The translations under genes were made by a program, and so were the position numbers. This document shows positions 33,673 through 42,681 of a stretch of 45,034 nt of DNA, one piece after another. Each line of letters opens with the position of its first letter. Position 1 is the first letter of the stretch. The notes below the pieces were generated by a model. The model made no database searches and was not told the origin of the DNA. It saw only the letters and a list, made by a program, of their open reading frames with translations. Source of the DNA: Protoeuglena noctilucae (lineage: Eukaryota > Chlorophyta > Pedinophyceae > Marsupiomonadales > Marsupiomonadaceae); assembly GCA_958009085.1 (NCBI GenBank), contig OY253691.1, positions 1-45,034 on the forward strand, written 5' to 3'.

Positions 33673-35019
33673 ATGACTTTTGTATTTTCATTTTCAGAAT
33701 ATTTTCTCAGTGTGAGAGCCATGTATCTTCTTTTTTCTAGCGAATCTCGCGATTCTTACAATCTCTCGAAACAAAGAAGGATTTATAGAAGAAGAAGAAG
33801 CTTTCTAAGTCTTCTTGATCTTAGAAATAGGGCTTGTGTTACAAGTCTGCTTCGCACAAGAATGGCCAGAAGAGCAAGATGGATTCTGTTCCTCCATGCA
33901 TCAACTGCCAAAACCAAAGATCGATCATTTAGATTTCTGATTCTAAGAAGCACCAGAGCATCCATGTTTATGCTTCGAACAGAAAGTCTTCTATCTATTT
34001 ATCTAAGAATTGAACTTCAAAGAATCTGTAGATATGTTCTTAGAAGACGAGAAAATCAAAGAGCTGTGGAAGCAAGGCTAAAATATCTAATTCTCGGAGC
34101 ATTTAGATCCGGAATTCTTCTGTTTGGTCTAGCACTCATTTATAGAAGATCAGGGACGCTTCGTATTGGCTGCTTCGCAACAACTATTTATGAAAGTGAA
34201 CTTTTTACCGCTGGAATGACTCTTCTAAGAAGAGGTCTTTTTTTCAAAGCTGGAAGAAGACCATTTCATTTTTGGGTTCCAGACGTATATCAAGGGATTC
34301 CTACTCTTTCAAGAGCCTATTTTAGAACTGTAAGCAAAAGAAGAATGCTAGGTCTTCTGCTTATTCTTCCAATTTCAACAACAAGAATCTGGAGAGTGAG
34401 AAGAAGATCAATGCTTCTAGGAGTGCTTGGAGCTATTCCTCAATTTCATCTGAAACGTCTGTATAGATACAGTTCGATTGCACAAGTTGGATATATCTGT
34501 CTTGGCCTACTATCTGTAGAAAAAATGAGTGGAGTTAGAACCAGAGCTACCGCAGGCGTAATTAGATATCTTCTCATTTATATTAGAACGACTCTTCACA
34601 GATTTAGCGTGTTTGCCGTTCCTTCGTATACCACATTTGCTCATATGCAAGAATCTTCTTATGTTGGTATGAAAGTTCAAATGAGACTAGTCTTTTTTTC
34701 TCTTGCGGGAATTCCCCCTCTTCTAGGATTTAGGGCCAAAGCCAGAGTTCTTCAAAATGCAAGTTATGTAGGAGAAATGAGAAGAGTGAGGCTAGCCCTT
34801 CTGGCGAGTAGTATTGGAGTATTTTATAGTCTCAAAATGATTCAAACCATGTTTTACAGGCCGGTTTCTAAAACTATGAGAAGAGAAATCCCAAGAGTTC
34901 AAAGAACTTTTCTTTGCAGACCTGTGATTTTTCTAACAACTGGCCTATTTGGTCTTATCTTAGAAAGTCTTCATTTGATTGTATTTTGGTTTTTACCTCT
35001 ATTCACCGCTGGTGAATGA
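33673..35019 (+). CDS. nad2: NADH dehydrogenase subunit 2 (nad2)
   Basis: 448 aa, antiporter-like subunit of Complex I. Conserved: YL-A-IELQ, YVL-A-A-REN, LKYLILGAF-A-SGILLFG, FKAG-A-APFHFWVPDVYQG, PTLS-A-AYFATVSK, and YSSIAQVGYICLGL. Read with Arg these helices would be riddled with charges. The last about 15 residues contain UUA and UUG; the final FTAGE and TGA come from a CACCGCTGGTG palindrome, as in nad1. Confidence 0.96.
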   Translation: MTFVFSFSEYFLSVRAMYLLFSSESRDSYNLSKQRRIYRRRRSFLSLLDLRNRACVTSLLRTRMARRARWILFLHASTAKTKDRSFRFLILRSTRASMFMLRTESLLSIYLRIELQRICRYVLRRRENQRAVEARLKYLILGAFRSGILLFGLALIYRRSGTLRIGCFATTIYESELFTAGMTLLRRGLFFKAGRRPFHFWVPDVYQGIPTLSRAYFRTVSKRRMLGLLLILPISTTRIWRVRRRSMLLGVLGAIPQFHLKRLYRYSSIAQVGYICLGLLSVEKMSGVRTRATAGVIRYLLIYIRTTLHRFSVFAVPSYTTFAHMQESSYVGMKVQMRLVFFSLAGIPPLLGFRAKARVLQNASYVGEMRRVRLALLASSIGVFYSLKMIQTMFYRPVSKTMRREIPRVQRTFLCRPVIFLTTGLFGLILESLHLIVFWFLPLFTAGE

Positions 35020-35357
35020 AACTTTGTTTAGGTCAATATTATTTTTTTTTACCTAAACTTTGTTTCATTCACTAATTTACTTACCTATGCTTTGCATAGG
35101 TAAGTAAGTTAGTGATTAGAGGTAAAGAGCTGAACGTGTATTTTATTCTTTTTTACATTCTGGTAAAAGTCATACTAACTTATGCTGTCCTTACCTATGT
35201 GAAACATAATTCACCAGCGGTGATTATAGGTAAGGAATGCATAAGTTAGTAATAAAATGCACTTGCTTTTTACATCATAGAAAATAAATTTTCATTCACT
35301 TACTAACTTACTTACCTTTCTTTCAGAAAGGTAAGTAAGTTAGTGAATAGAGGCCAA
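35020..35357 (+). repeat. Hairpin spacer before trnP and SSU rRNA
   Basis: No gene seen. Contains CACTAATTTACTTACCTATGC-TTT-GCATAGG.. (about 35070-35120) and CATTCACTTACTAACTTACTT.. around CTTTCT-TTC-AGAAAG (about 35294-35350). Confidence 0.8.
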
Positions 35358-35430
35358 CAGAACGTAGCGCAGTTGGAAGCGCGTTAGCTTTGGGAGCTAA
35401 AGGTCGTAGGTTCAAACCCTACCGTTTTGA
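35358..35430 (+). tRNA. trnP(tgg): tRNA-Pro (UGG)
   Basis: Acceptor CAGAACG/CGTTTTG with C1-G72 as usual for proline, anticodon stem TTAGC/GCTAA, loop TTTGGGA, T arm GTAGG-TTCAAAC-CCTAC. Position 3:70 is G-U, an alanine signal, but the 1:72 and 2:71 pairs differ from both alanine tRNAs. It ends exactly where the SSU rRNA begins. Confidence 0.93.
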
Positions 35431-37197
35431 GATCGAAAACAAATGGTTTTGTCCTGGCTACGGAAGAAAGCGTGTCTGAAGCTTTACACATGCGAGTTAT
35501 TCTTTCAACGAATGAAAGAAAGCGTACGGGTGAGTAAGAAAAAGAGATAAGAAGTTTTATCTAGACATCTTGTTTAGGTAAAAAAAAATAAGGATTGAAT
35601 TGGTAAACCAATAATAATTGAAAAGACAGAATTTCTTTTACTTAAACTTTGTTTAAGTAACTAAAATGTTGTATTCTTCTTTTTTCTTTTTCGGTATTAG
35701 GAAACTTTATTGTTATATGCTGTCCTTACCTATGTTTGACATAGGTAACTAAACTTCGTTTAGGTTAGGAATGCATAGGAAGCAACATAAAGAACCAATG
35801 ATGCCAAGCAGGCTTGAAAGAGTGACCTGTCACATCGGGAATGAAAAGGACCCGAACTTCGCAGAAGGCAGCAGTGGGGAATCTTGGGCTATGGGCGTTT
35901 ACGCTTGACTCAGCGAACAGACTTGATGGGGACGGTATGAAACTGTTAACATCTGAACTAGCTGTTCAGAAAATTTTGTTACTTACTTATGCTTCGTTAA
36001 CCTAAACTTTGTTTAGCAATGCTTCGCATTGGTAAGTAACAAAATTTTCTAAGCGGTTAAATATAGTCCTGGCCAAAACTCGTGCCAGCAGCCGCGGTAA
36101 TACGGGTGGGGCAAGCTTTTTCCATAAGAAATCGGTGTTAAGCAGGGAAAGACGGGAGTTGCATAAGCAGTAGAATAAAGTTTTTGAAAATGCAAAAAGC
36201 TTCTTTTGTTGGCAACTCCTAGAGTCAAAGAGATGTTTTTGGAACTCTCACAGAAAGGATACAATCTGACGATTGTGGGAAGAAGGCCGGAATCGAAAGA
36301 GAAATTCAAACTTTGAACTGACGTTGATTCCTGAAAGCGTGGGAAGCAAAACGGATTAGAGACCCGTGTAGTCCACGCCCTCAACTATAGAGGCCCTAGC
36401 GTAGGAAAAAAACTTCTATGCAGTCTTTTACGAAGAGTCTCTCACCAGCAAACTACTCTCGCAAGAGAAAAATGCAAAGGACTTGGCGGGATTCCTCACA
36501 GTCGGTGGACGATGCTCTTTAATCGGAGACAACGCCGAGAACCTTACCACTTCTTGAATAATTGTTTTATCTACCTATGCCATGCATAGGTAGGTACACA
36601 GAGATATAATTACAGGTACTACATGGCCACCACAAGCTCGTGCGGCAACGTGTCAGGTTTATTCCTCGGAACGAGCGAACCGCTTTTTTTCTGATATCTT
36701 TTTTCATATCAGAAAACACATCTTTATAACCAAAAAAGAGGAAGAAAGTCGGAGGGTAGGTCGTCACGATCCTTATGAAGTGGGCTAGAGGCGTCGGACA
36801 GTGATAAGGACACAAGACTCTTGTTATTGACTTTTTTTTACCTATGCATTCCTTACTAACTTATGCTTCGCATAAGTTAGTAAGGACAGCATAGGTAAAT
36901 AAATGAGTAAAACAAAAAACGAGAATTCTTTAAAGCTTATCCCGGTACGGATCACTCTCTGAAACTTGGGAGTGTGAAGGTGGAATCGTAAGTAAACGGA
37001 GAAAAGTACGCTCGGTTGAACAGGTTCTGGGAGTCTGCACACACCGCCCATCACGGGCTGGAAAATTACATGGCTGGAAGATATTTCTCGATTTTTCTTT
37101 TTGTTTAAGAAGAAAAGTCGGGCTATCGAATTCTATGGATTGACTGGTCCTAAGTTGTAACAAGGTAGTCGTAGGGGAACCTGCGGCTGGAAGGAAA
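35431..37197 (+). rRNA. rrnS: Small subunit rRNA
   Basis: One continuous gene. Landmarks in order: TGGTTTTGTCCTGGCTACGG near the 5' end, ACACATGCGAGTT (about 35487), AAGGCAGCAGTGGGGAATCTT (about 35864, in two overlapping parts), GTGCCAGCAGCCGCGGTAAT (36083), GACCCGTGTAGTCCACGCC (about 36361), GAACGAGCGAACC (about 36669) and TGCACACACCGCCCATCAC (about 37035). It ends near GTAGGGGAACCTGCGGCTGG, with no recognisable anti-Shine-Dalgarno CCTCC. Spacer-type hairpins replace variable tips, for example AAAATTTTGTTAC..GTAACAAAATTTT at about 35971-36049. It follows trnP directly. Confidence 0.96.
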
Positions 37198-37363
37198 AAT
37201 TAGATCAATTCTGAACTTTCTCACCTCTATTTATTTACCTCTAATCACTAACTTACCTGCCTAAACCTTCGGTTTAGGCAGGTAAGTTAGTGATTAGAAG
37301 TACGATTTTGGTTTTATGTTTCAGAAACGGTGAATTTGTGTGTGTTTTTTTTAACGAAAAATT

Positions 37364-37435
37364 GGGGATTTAGTTTAGTGGTAGAATGCTAATTTTGCAA
37401 GTTAGATGTCATTGGTTCAATTCCAATAATCTCCA
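37364..37435 (+). tRNA. trnA(tgc): tRNA-Ala (UGC)
   Basis: Acceptor GGGGATT/AATCTCC with G1-C72, G2-C71, G3-U70 (37366 with 37432) and A73; anticodon TGC in loop TTTGCAA. This is the ordinary alanine tRNA for GCN and the reference for judging the UCU tRNA. Confidence 0.94.
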
Positions 37436-37690
37436 AAAATTTTTTTAAATTTAGGAATTATTTTCCGCCATTCAATTCTGTGCTTACCTCTATTCACTAA
37501 CTTACCTACCTAAACCGAAGGTTTAGGTAGGTAAGTTAGTGAATAGAGCAACCTATGCTGTCCTTACTTACTTATGCGAAGCATAAGTAAGTAAGGAATA
37601 CATAGGTAGGTAACGGAAAGAAAGGTTAACGAAACATGGCTAAAATTTGTTTCATTCACCAGCGGTGAATAGAGCTAAGTACTATTTCTA

Positions 37691-39004
37691 ATGTTTAACA
37701 GAACAGAACAATTTCAACTGATTCATATTCTTCCTATTTATAAAGATTCTCTAGATCTTTCAATTACAAACAGACTAGTTTATCTAATTAGAACCGCTAG
37801 AATTCTACGATTTTTTCTGCCAAAGCAAAATACGATTCTTCCCTCTTCAGCCAATCTAAGACTGGAACAAATTAGATCTTTTATTCAAGGAATGACAGAA
37901 GATCAACTGGGAAAAGAGAAATCAAGACCATTTGTTCCACTTGTACTTACAGTTTTCCTAATGCTTCTTGGAAGAAATCTACTAGGAATGATTCCTAATA
38001 CTTTTCCTTTCATTCTGAGAATTAGAAGATATCTAAGAAGAACTAATCTATTTCACTGGTTTTTTCGTTTCGGTTTCGGAGGTCTTGTTCCTAGGTCAAA
38101 TCAAAACCTTATGAAATCAGAAAATCAACAAATTCAAAGCTGGAATTTTTTTCCAGAAAATTTTAGCTCAAGGTTTGAAGCGACTATGATTTGGATTCAA
38201 CTTCAATTCCAAACAGTAAGACCGAAAGCTACTCTTTCGTCTCTCTATTCACCGCTGGTGAATGGAGGTCAAACAATTCATAGACTTCCTGTAGGGAAAT
38301 CTGTGAGTACGTCGTCCTATGCTACGCATAGGAAACTAAGAGAAACAAACCATAGCGCAACCACTGCTTTTGTAAATGCTATGGAATATCCTCATAAAGA
38401 AAAACTTTCTTACCTCTCTTTCGGAGAGGTAACTACTTCGAGTTATCTTGGCATGAAATCTTCAACAAAAAAAAACTCGTGGAATATTAAATCAGTAAGC
38501 GATTTCAAAGCTTATAGAGTTCAAAGATCTCTTTTTTTTGTAAGACTTGGTTTTTTTAGCACTGCTCCTAGAAGGTTTACTCCAACAAGCCATCTTAGAT
38601 TTACTTTTAGGATTTCTAGTTCACTGTTTGTGGGTCTAATTTATTATAGCCTTGAACGTCATGGTCTTCACTTCTTTTCTCTATTTTTTCCAACCGGAAT
38701 TCCATTTGCACTTGCTCCTTTTATTGTAATGCTGGAAAGAATTTCATTTTTTTTTCGACCAGTCAGTCTGGGGATTCGACTTAGAGCTAACATGACAGCG
38801 GGTCATATTCTACTACATACTCTAAGAGGATTTGTGGGGCAGTTTCTTGGAAGAAAAGGAATCATCTTCTGTATTCTAGGGAGAAGAGGAGGGAGAATTC
38901 TAGAAGGAGTTTTCCTACTTGAAACAGGGGTGTGTTTTCTACAGGCTTATGTATTTACCGTACTGTTCACTATTTATCTAAAAGATGCAGAAGTTCTTCA
39001 CTAG
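37691..39004 (+). CDS. atp6: ATP synthase Fo subunit a (atp6), with large insertion
   Basis: 437 aa against a usual 240-260. The N-terminal NLLGMIPNTF and C-terminal FTPTSHL-A-FTF, HGLHFFSLFFPTGIPFALAP, FRPVSLGIRL-A-ANM-T-AGH are typical; the Arg of GIRL, required for proton transport, is CGA. Between them about 190 residues (roughly 38003-38575) are extra. They include hydrophobic and polar parts and three in-frame spacer palindromes (CACCGCTGGTG, TATGCTACGCATA, CTCTCTTTCGGAGAG). Codon use in the insert is like the rest. The stop is TAG; the end overlaps the nad4 frame. Confidence 0.94.
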   Translation: MFNRTEQFQLIHILPIYKDSLDLSITNRLVYLIRTARILRFFLPKQNTILPSSANLRLEQIRSFIQGMTEDQLGKEKSRPFVPLVLTVFLMLLGRNLLGMIPNTFPFILRIRRYLRRTNLFHWFFRFGFGGLVPRSNQNLMKSENQQIQSWNFFPENFSSRFEATMIWIQLQFQTVRPKATLSSLYSPLVNGGQTIHRLPVGKSVSTSSYATHRKLRETNHSATTAFVNAMEYPHKEKLSYLSFGEVTTSSYLGMKSSTKKNSWNIKSVSDFKAYRVQRSLFFVRLGFFSTAPRRFTPTSHLRFTFRISSSLFVGLIYYSLERHGLHFFSLFFPTGIPFALAPFIVMLERISFFFRPVSLGIRLRANMTAGHILLHTLRGFVGQFLGRKGIIFCILGRRGGRILEGVFLLETGVCFLQAYVFTVLFTIYLKDAEVLH

Positions 39005-40457
39005 CTTCCAATCTAGGAATGAAATCCACGAAAAAAGAAATTACTCGCAGGGGAAAGGTTTTGATGTTCCTCTTCGAGTTCTTAGCCCTCTTCGAGTACG
39101 TCCTCCTCTTAGATGCAAACAAACGTACGAACGATCTTCCTATGCTGAACAGCATAGGACTAAAACTCTCATTGTGGTAAGAATGAGATTTCCTCTTCTT
39201 TGGAGAAGAAATCATCAAGTTGGAGCGATCACCATCTTCGGTCAACCTATTCTTCTGGATGGCCTGAGACATTGGTTTCTACTTCTGACAAGTTTTCTAA
39301 TGCCGTTTACTTTTCTGATTGGAGTGAATCGAGAACAGTATTCTATACTTGCCAGAAATCTTTTTCTGGTGGAAAGAACTCTTCTTAGAAGATTTGTAGT
39401 TACTGAACTTCTAACCTTTTATATTCTTTTCGAAAGAGTGCTTATGCCTCTTTTTCTTCTAGTAATTGTGTATGGATCGCGCGCTCGTCGAATTCGAGCT
39501 GCATTTCAGTTTTTTCTTTATACAGTAGTATTTTCTCTTTTTCTACTTGTAAGATGTGTCTGGCTTCAAGCTTACTTTGGTACCACCGATTGGCGGGTTC
39601 TAAGCTGTCAGACTTTTTCAGGTTTTCAAGAAGGACTTCTGTTTCTTGCTCTTTTTACAAGACTAGCAGTAAAAGTACCAATGATGCCTCTTCACCTATG
39701 GCTTCCCGAAGCACACACTGAAGCTTCCACAGAAGGATCGGTGATTCTTGCAGGAGTTCTTCTGAAACTAGGAACCTATGGAATTCTACGTTTCCTTCTT
39801 CCCATGTTTTCGTGGGCTAGAGCCCAAAGAGCTCCTCTAGCCATCACTCTTAGTATTCTGAGAGTTCTCAGAGCAGCTCTCACCTGTATTCGTCAAGCGG
39901 ATCTTAAGAAACTCATTGCCTATTCGTCAGTTTCGCATATGGGACTTGTAACTCTTGGTCTGTTTAGAGGAAATCTTTCAGGACAAGTCGGTAGAACTTT
40001 TCTCATGCTGACTCATGGAATTGTTAGTCCAGCCCTATTTCTTAGAGTTGGTCTTCTCTATGAACGATTTGGAACTCGAATTCTTGATGTTTACGGCGGG
40101 GTGGCTCTAAGAATGCCTCTGTTTAGAATTTTTTGGGCTATTTCACTCTTCTCTAATATGGCTATTCCAGGAACCGCAAGTTTTCCTGCTGAATTTCTTA
40201 TTCTTCTCGGATCGTTTCAAGAAGCTAAACTAGTTACTAGTCTAAGGGCTATTGGAATGGTCCTAACGGCGGTGTATAGAGTTCGTCTGTATACTCTTGT
40301 ACTCGGCGGAGGTCTGAAACCACACATGACAGCTGCTGCTGATCTTAATCGTCGTGAAAGTTTTCTGAGTGTTCCTTTTATCATTCTCATGCTTTGGAGA
40401 GGTATGAGACCAATGTCTGTTCTAGAATCGCTAGAAACTATTCTTTATTTTTTTTAA
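38985..40457 (+). CDS. nad4: NADH dehydrogenase subunit 4 (nad4)
   Basis: 490 aa from the ATG at 38985, overlapping atp6 by 20 bases; another ATG is at 39183 (424 aa). Family length favours the longer form, and its extra part avoids UUR, but it includes repeat-derived peptide (PLRVLSPLRVRPPLR from the CTCTTCGAG repeat). Core motifs: LLTFYILFERVLMPLFLL, VKVPMMPLHLWLPEAHTEAS with the pump residues, and DLKKLIAYSSVSHMGLVTLG. It is an antiporter-like proton pump subunit of Complex I. Confidence 0.95.
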   Translation: MQKFFTSFQSRNEIHEKRNYSQGKGFDVPLRVLSPLRVRPPLRCKQTYERSSYAEQHRTKTLIVVRMRFPLLWRRNHQVGAITIFGQPILLDGLRHWFLLLTSFLMPFTFLIGVNREQYSILARNLFLVERTLLRRFVVTELLTFYILFERVLMPLFLLVIVYGSRARRIRAAFQFFLYTVVFSLFLLVRCVWLQAYFGTTDWRVLSCQTFSGFQEGLLFLALFTRLAVKVPMMPLHLWLPEAHTEASTEGSVILAGVLLKLGTYGILRFLLPMFSWARAQRAPLAITLSILRVLRAALTCIRQADLKKLIAYSSVSHMGLVTLGLFRGNLSGQVGRTFLMLTHGIVSPALFLRVGLLYERFGTRILDVYGGVALRMPLFRIFWAISLFSNMAIPGTASFPAEFLILLGSFQEAKLVTSLRAIGMVLTAVYRVRLYTLVLGGGLKPHMTAAADLNRRESFLSVPFIILMLWRGMRPMSVLESLETILYFF

Positions 40458-40622
40458 AAAAAAAGCTACTGTATTCCTTACCTAAACAAAGTTTAGTAAC
40501 CTATGTTTCACATTAACCTATGTTTCACATAGCGTAGCATAGGACAATCTCTATTTACTTAGCTTTCTTGTCCTATGCATAGCATAAGAAAGAAAGCTAA
40601 GTAAGTAACGAAATCACCGCAG

Positions 40623-41369
40623 GTGACTGTTTCTTTTCTAAGTAGACTATTCAGAGCACTTACTCTTAGAGCGAGGGTTAGGCTTGTATTTGCTACTCAT
40701 CCTGTAAGTGCAGTAATTTCTCTGGTTCAAGTTTTTGTAGCTAGAGGGGCTTTTCTTAGAACTCTAGGTCTTGATTTTTTCACATTTACTTACATTGTTA
40801 TTTATGTAGGAGCAATTGCGGTTCTTTTTCTCTTTGTTATTATGCTTCTAGATACGAGATCTGAAACCCTCTTCGAGAGCAAGCGAGTTTTCCTCTCCGA
40901 GAATTTCGTGAGTCGAAATTCTCTAGAACTAAATAAAAACTCATATTTTTCTTCTACTATCAGTAATCACTCCTCTGGAAGAATGAGTTTCGTTTTTAGA
41001 AGAAGGAGAAGAAGATTTTTTCTAAGACTGGTATCCGGATTTTCTATTTCTTCCGAACTAGAATATAATGCTGTTGAAGCTTGGAATCTTGAGGAAATCG
41101 ATGTCCTGTCAGTAGGACCAGCACTGGGATTTCATCTATACACAACCCATATTCTCGATTTTCTGCTGAGAGCCATGCTTCTTCTTGTGGCAATTGTTGG
41201 GTCAATTCAGATTTCATTTTTTGGAATGACATTTCAACAAAAGAGAAAATCGCAAACTATTTTTCAGCAAATGGCACGTCAAGAGAGCAAAACCATTCGT
41301 TTTTTGTTTTTACTTAAACTTTGTTTAGTAACCTCTAATCACTTACCTATGCAAAGCATAGCAACCTAA
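40623..41369 (+). CDS. nad6: NADH dehydrogenase subunit 6 (nad6)
   Basis: About 248 aa; usual is about 170-220. The best start is GTG at 40623, inside a CACCGC-A-GGTGA palindrome, since no ATG precedes the conserved region. Diagnostic TYIVIYVGAIAVLFLFVIML and the C-terminal FLL-A-AMLLLVAIVGSIQI are clear. A polar insertion of about 50 residues lies between them and includes repeat-derived sequence (CTCTTCGAGAGCAAGCGAG). The C-terminal tail past residue 215 is read from palindromes and contains UUG and UUA. Confidence 0.9.
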   Translation: MTVSFLSRLFRALTLRARVRLVFATHPVSAVISLVQVFVARGAFLRTLGLDFFTFTYIVIYVGAIAVLFLFVIMLLDTRSETLFESKRVFLSENFVSRNSLELNKNSYFSSTISNHSSGRMSFVFRRRRRRFFLRLVSGFSISSELEYNAVEAWNLEEIDVLSVGPALGFHLYTTHILDFLLRAMLLLVAIVGSIQISFFGMTFQQKRKSQTIFQQMARQESKTIRFLFLLKLCLVTSNHLPMQSIAT

Positions 41370-41465
41370 ACCGAAGGTTTAGGTAGGTAAGTTAGTGAAT
41401 AATGCTGTCCTCTATTCACTTACTTATGCATTCCTATGCTATGCATAGGACAGCATAAGTAAGTA

Positions 41466-41547
41466 AGGGATATGACCGAGTGGTCAAAGGTGAGGGATTG
41501 TAACTCCCTTGAAATTTTCTTCGTGGGTTCGAATCCCGCTGTCCCTA
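41466..41547 (+). tRNA. trnY(gta): tRNA-Tyr (GUA)
   Basis: Acceptor AGGGATA/TGTCCCT, anticodon stem AGGGA/TCCCT, loop TTGTAAC, a variable arm with GAAATTTTCTTC, T arm GTGGG-TTCGAAT-CCCGC. Its long variable arm is the bacterial type. Confidence 0.92.
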
Positions 41548-41885
41548 GAGGAACCCTCTTCGAGTACTTCGTGCTCTTCGAGTTCTTAACCATACATGGT
41601 TATTACTGATTTTTCAAACAAGTAGAAGTTACTTTCGTATAGGGTAATTCACTTACATACTAACTAACTAACCTTTCTTTCAGAAAGGTTAGTAAGAAGA
41701 GGAATAGAATACGGTGTAATATCTATTTACTTACCTACTTAAACCTATGGTTTAGTTACTAACTAACTTACTTACCTATGCTATGTTAACCTAAACTTTG
41801 TTTAGGTAAGTAAGTTAGCGAAGCATCATTCATTTACTTACCTCTCTGAAAGAGAGGTAAGTAAATAAAGACGAATGTCAAAAGG
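41548..41885 (+). repeat. Spacer between trnY and trnN
   Basis: No gene seen. It holds CTCTTCGAGTACTTCGTGCTC repeats (about 41559-41585) and palindromes including CTAACTAACCTTTCT-TTC-AGAAAGGTTAG and TTTACTTACCTCTCT-GAA-AGAGAGGTAAGTAAA (about 41834-41867). Confidence 0.75.
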
Positions 41886-41957
41886 TCTTTTCTAGCTCAA
41901 TGGTAGAGCGGCGGACTGTTAATCCGTAGGTTGACGGTTCAATCCCGTCGAAAAGAG
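41886..41957 (+). tRNA. trnN(gtt): tRNA-Asn (GUU)
   Basis: Acceptor TCTTTTC/GAAAAGA, discriminator G, anticodon stem GCGGA/TCCGT, loop CTGTTAA, T arm GACGG-TTCAATC-CCGTC. It abuts the detached LSU rRNA piece. Confidence 0.93.
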
Positions 41958-42225
41958 TTTTCCATGAAAAAACACTTGAAAGGACTTATCGCTAGTACGA
42001 GAGGATTGCGATAAAAAAACCACTGGTTTTTCGGCTGTTTTTCCAAAAGCATCGTCGAACAGCTACGTTTTGAAAGGAGAAGAAACGAAGGTTTCGAAAC
42101 CATCCTTAACACAAAGTTTTCTTTTTGTGAAAGATTCTCACATGAATAGGCTGAACGGTTTGGCTATACAAAGTATAGTGAATTTAGCTTGTCAGTACTA
42201 ATTGTCTATTAACTTTTGTTGTACT
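41958..42225 (+). rRNA. rrnL: Large subunit rRNA, domain VI (3' fragment with sarcin-ricin loop)
   Basis: The universal AGTACGAGAGGA (41992-42003) is enclosed by TTATCGC and GCGATAA, helix 95. TGAATAGGCTGAACGG and GTCAGTACTAATTGTC (about 42142-42213) match the conserved LSU 3' end. This part is missing from the fragment that ends at 30115, about 12 kb upstream and with the SSU gene between, so the LSU is in at least two pieces. Bases 41958-41971 are the exact reverse complement of 30071-30084 in the 5' fragment. The ends are approximate. Confidence 0.92.
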
Positions 42226-42506
42226 TTTAGGTAGGGCGAAGAACTCGAAGAGGAATGAAATACACTCGAAGAGGGCAAATAACTTGAAAAGGGTAACTCG
42301 CTTACATACTTATTTCTATTCACCTGCCTTATCTCTAATCACTAACCTATGCGAAGCATAGGTAAGTGAATGATGTTTCACATAGGTTAGGTAGGCTGCT
42401 ATGCTGTCCTCTATTCACTTACTTACCTATGTTTTGTTTAGGTTAACAAAACATAGGTAAGTAAGTGAATAGAGGTAAAAACCAAATGAAGACTGAAAAA
42501 AGAAAC

Positions 42507-42589
42507 ATGGATATGGCGGAATGGTAGACGTACTAGATTTAGGCTCTAGACTTGAAATAAAGGTGTGGGTTCAAGTCCCACTATCCATA
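42507..42589 (+). tRNA. trnL(tag): tRNA-Leu (UAG)
   Basis: Acceptor ATGGATA/TATCCAT, anticodon stem CTAGA/TCTAG, loop TTTAGGC, variable arm TTGAAATAAA. It reads CUN. It is the only leucine tRNA in the window, in line with the near-absence of UUA/UUG. Confidence 0.93.
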
Positions 42590-42681
42590 AAAATTATATA
42601 TTATAGAGTGGCCTTACCTCTATTCACTTACTTATGCAAAGCATAAGTAAATGAATAGAGGTAAAATAACTCAAATAAATT

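Noticed and set aside
35951-36049. Possible break of the SSU rRNA into two genes at a large hairpin
   Set aside because: Conserved SSU segments continue in order on both sides with no displacement, so one gene with an expanded variable region is simpler. RNA mapping would be needed to show cleavage.
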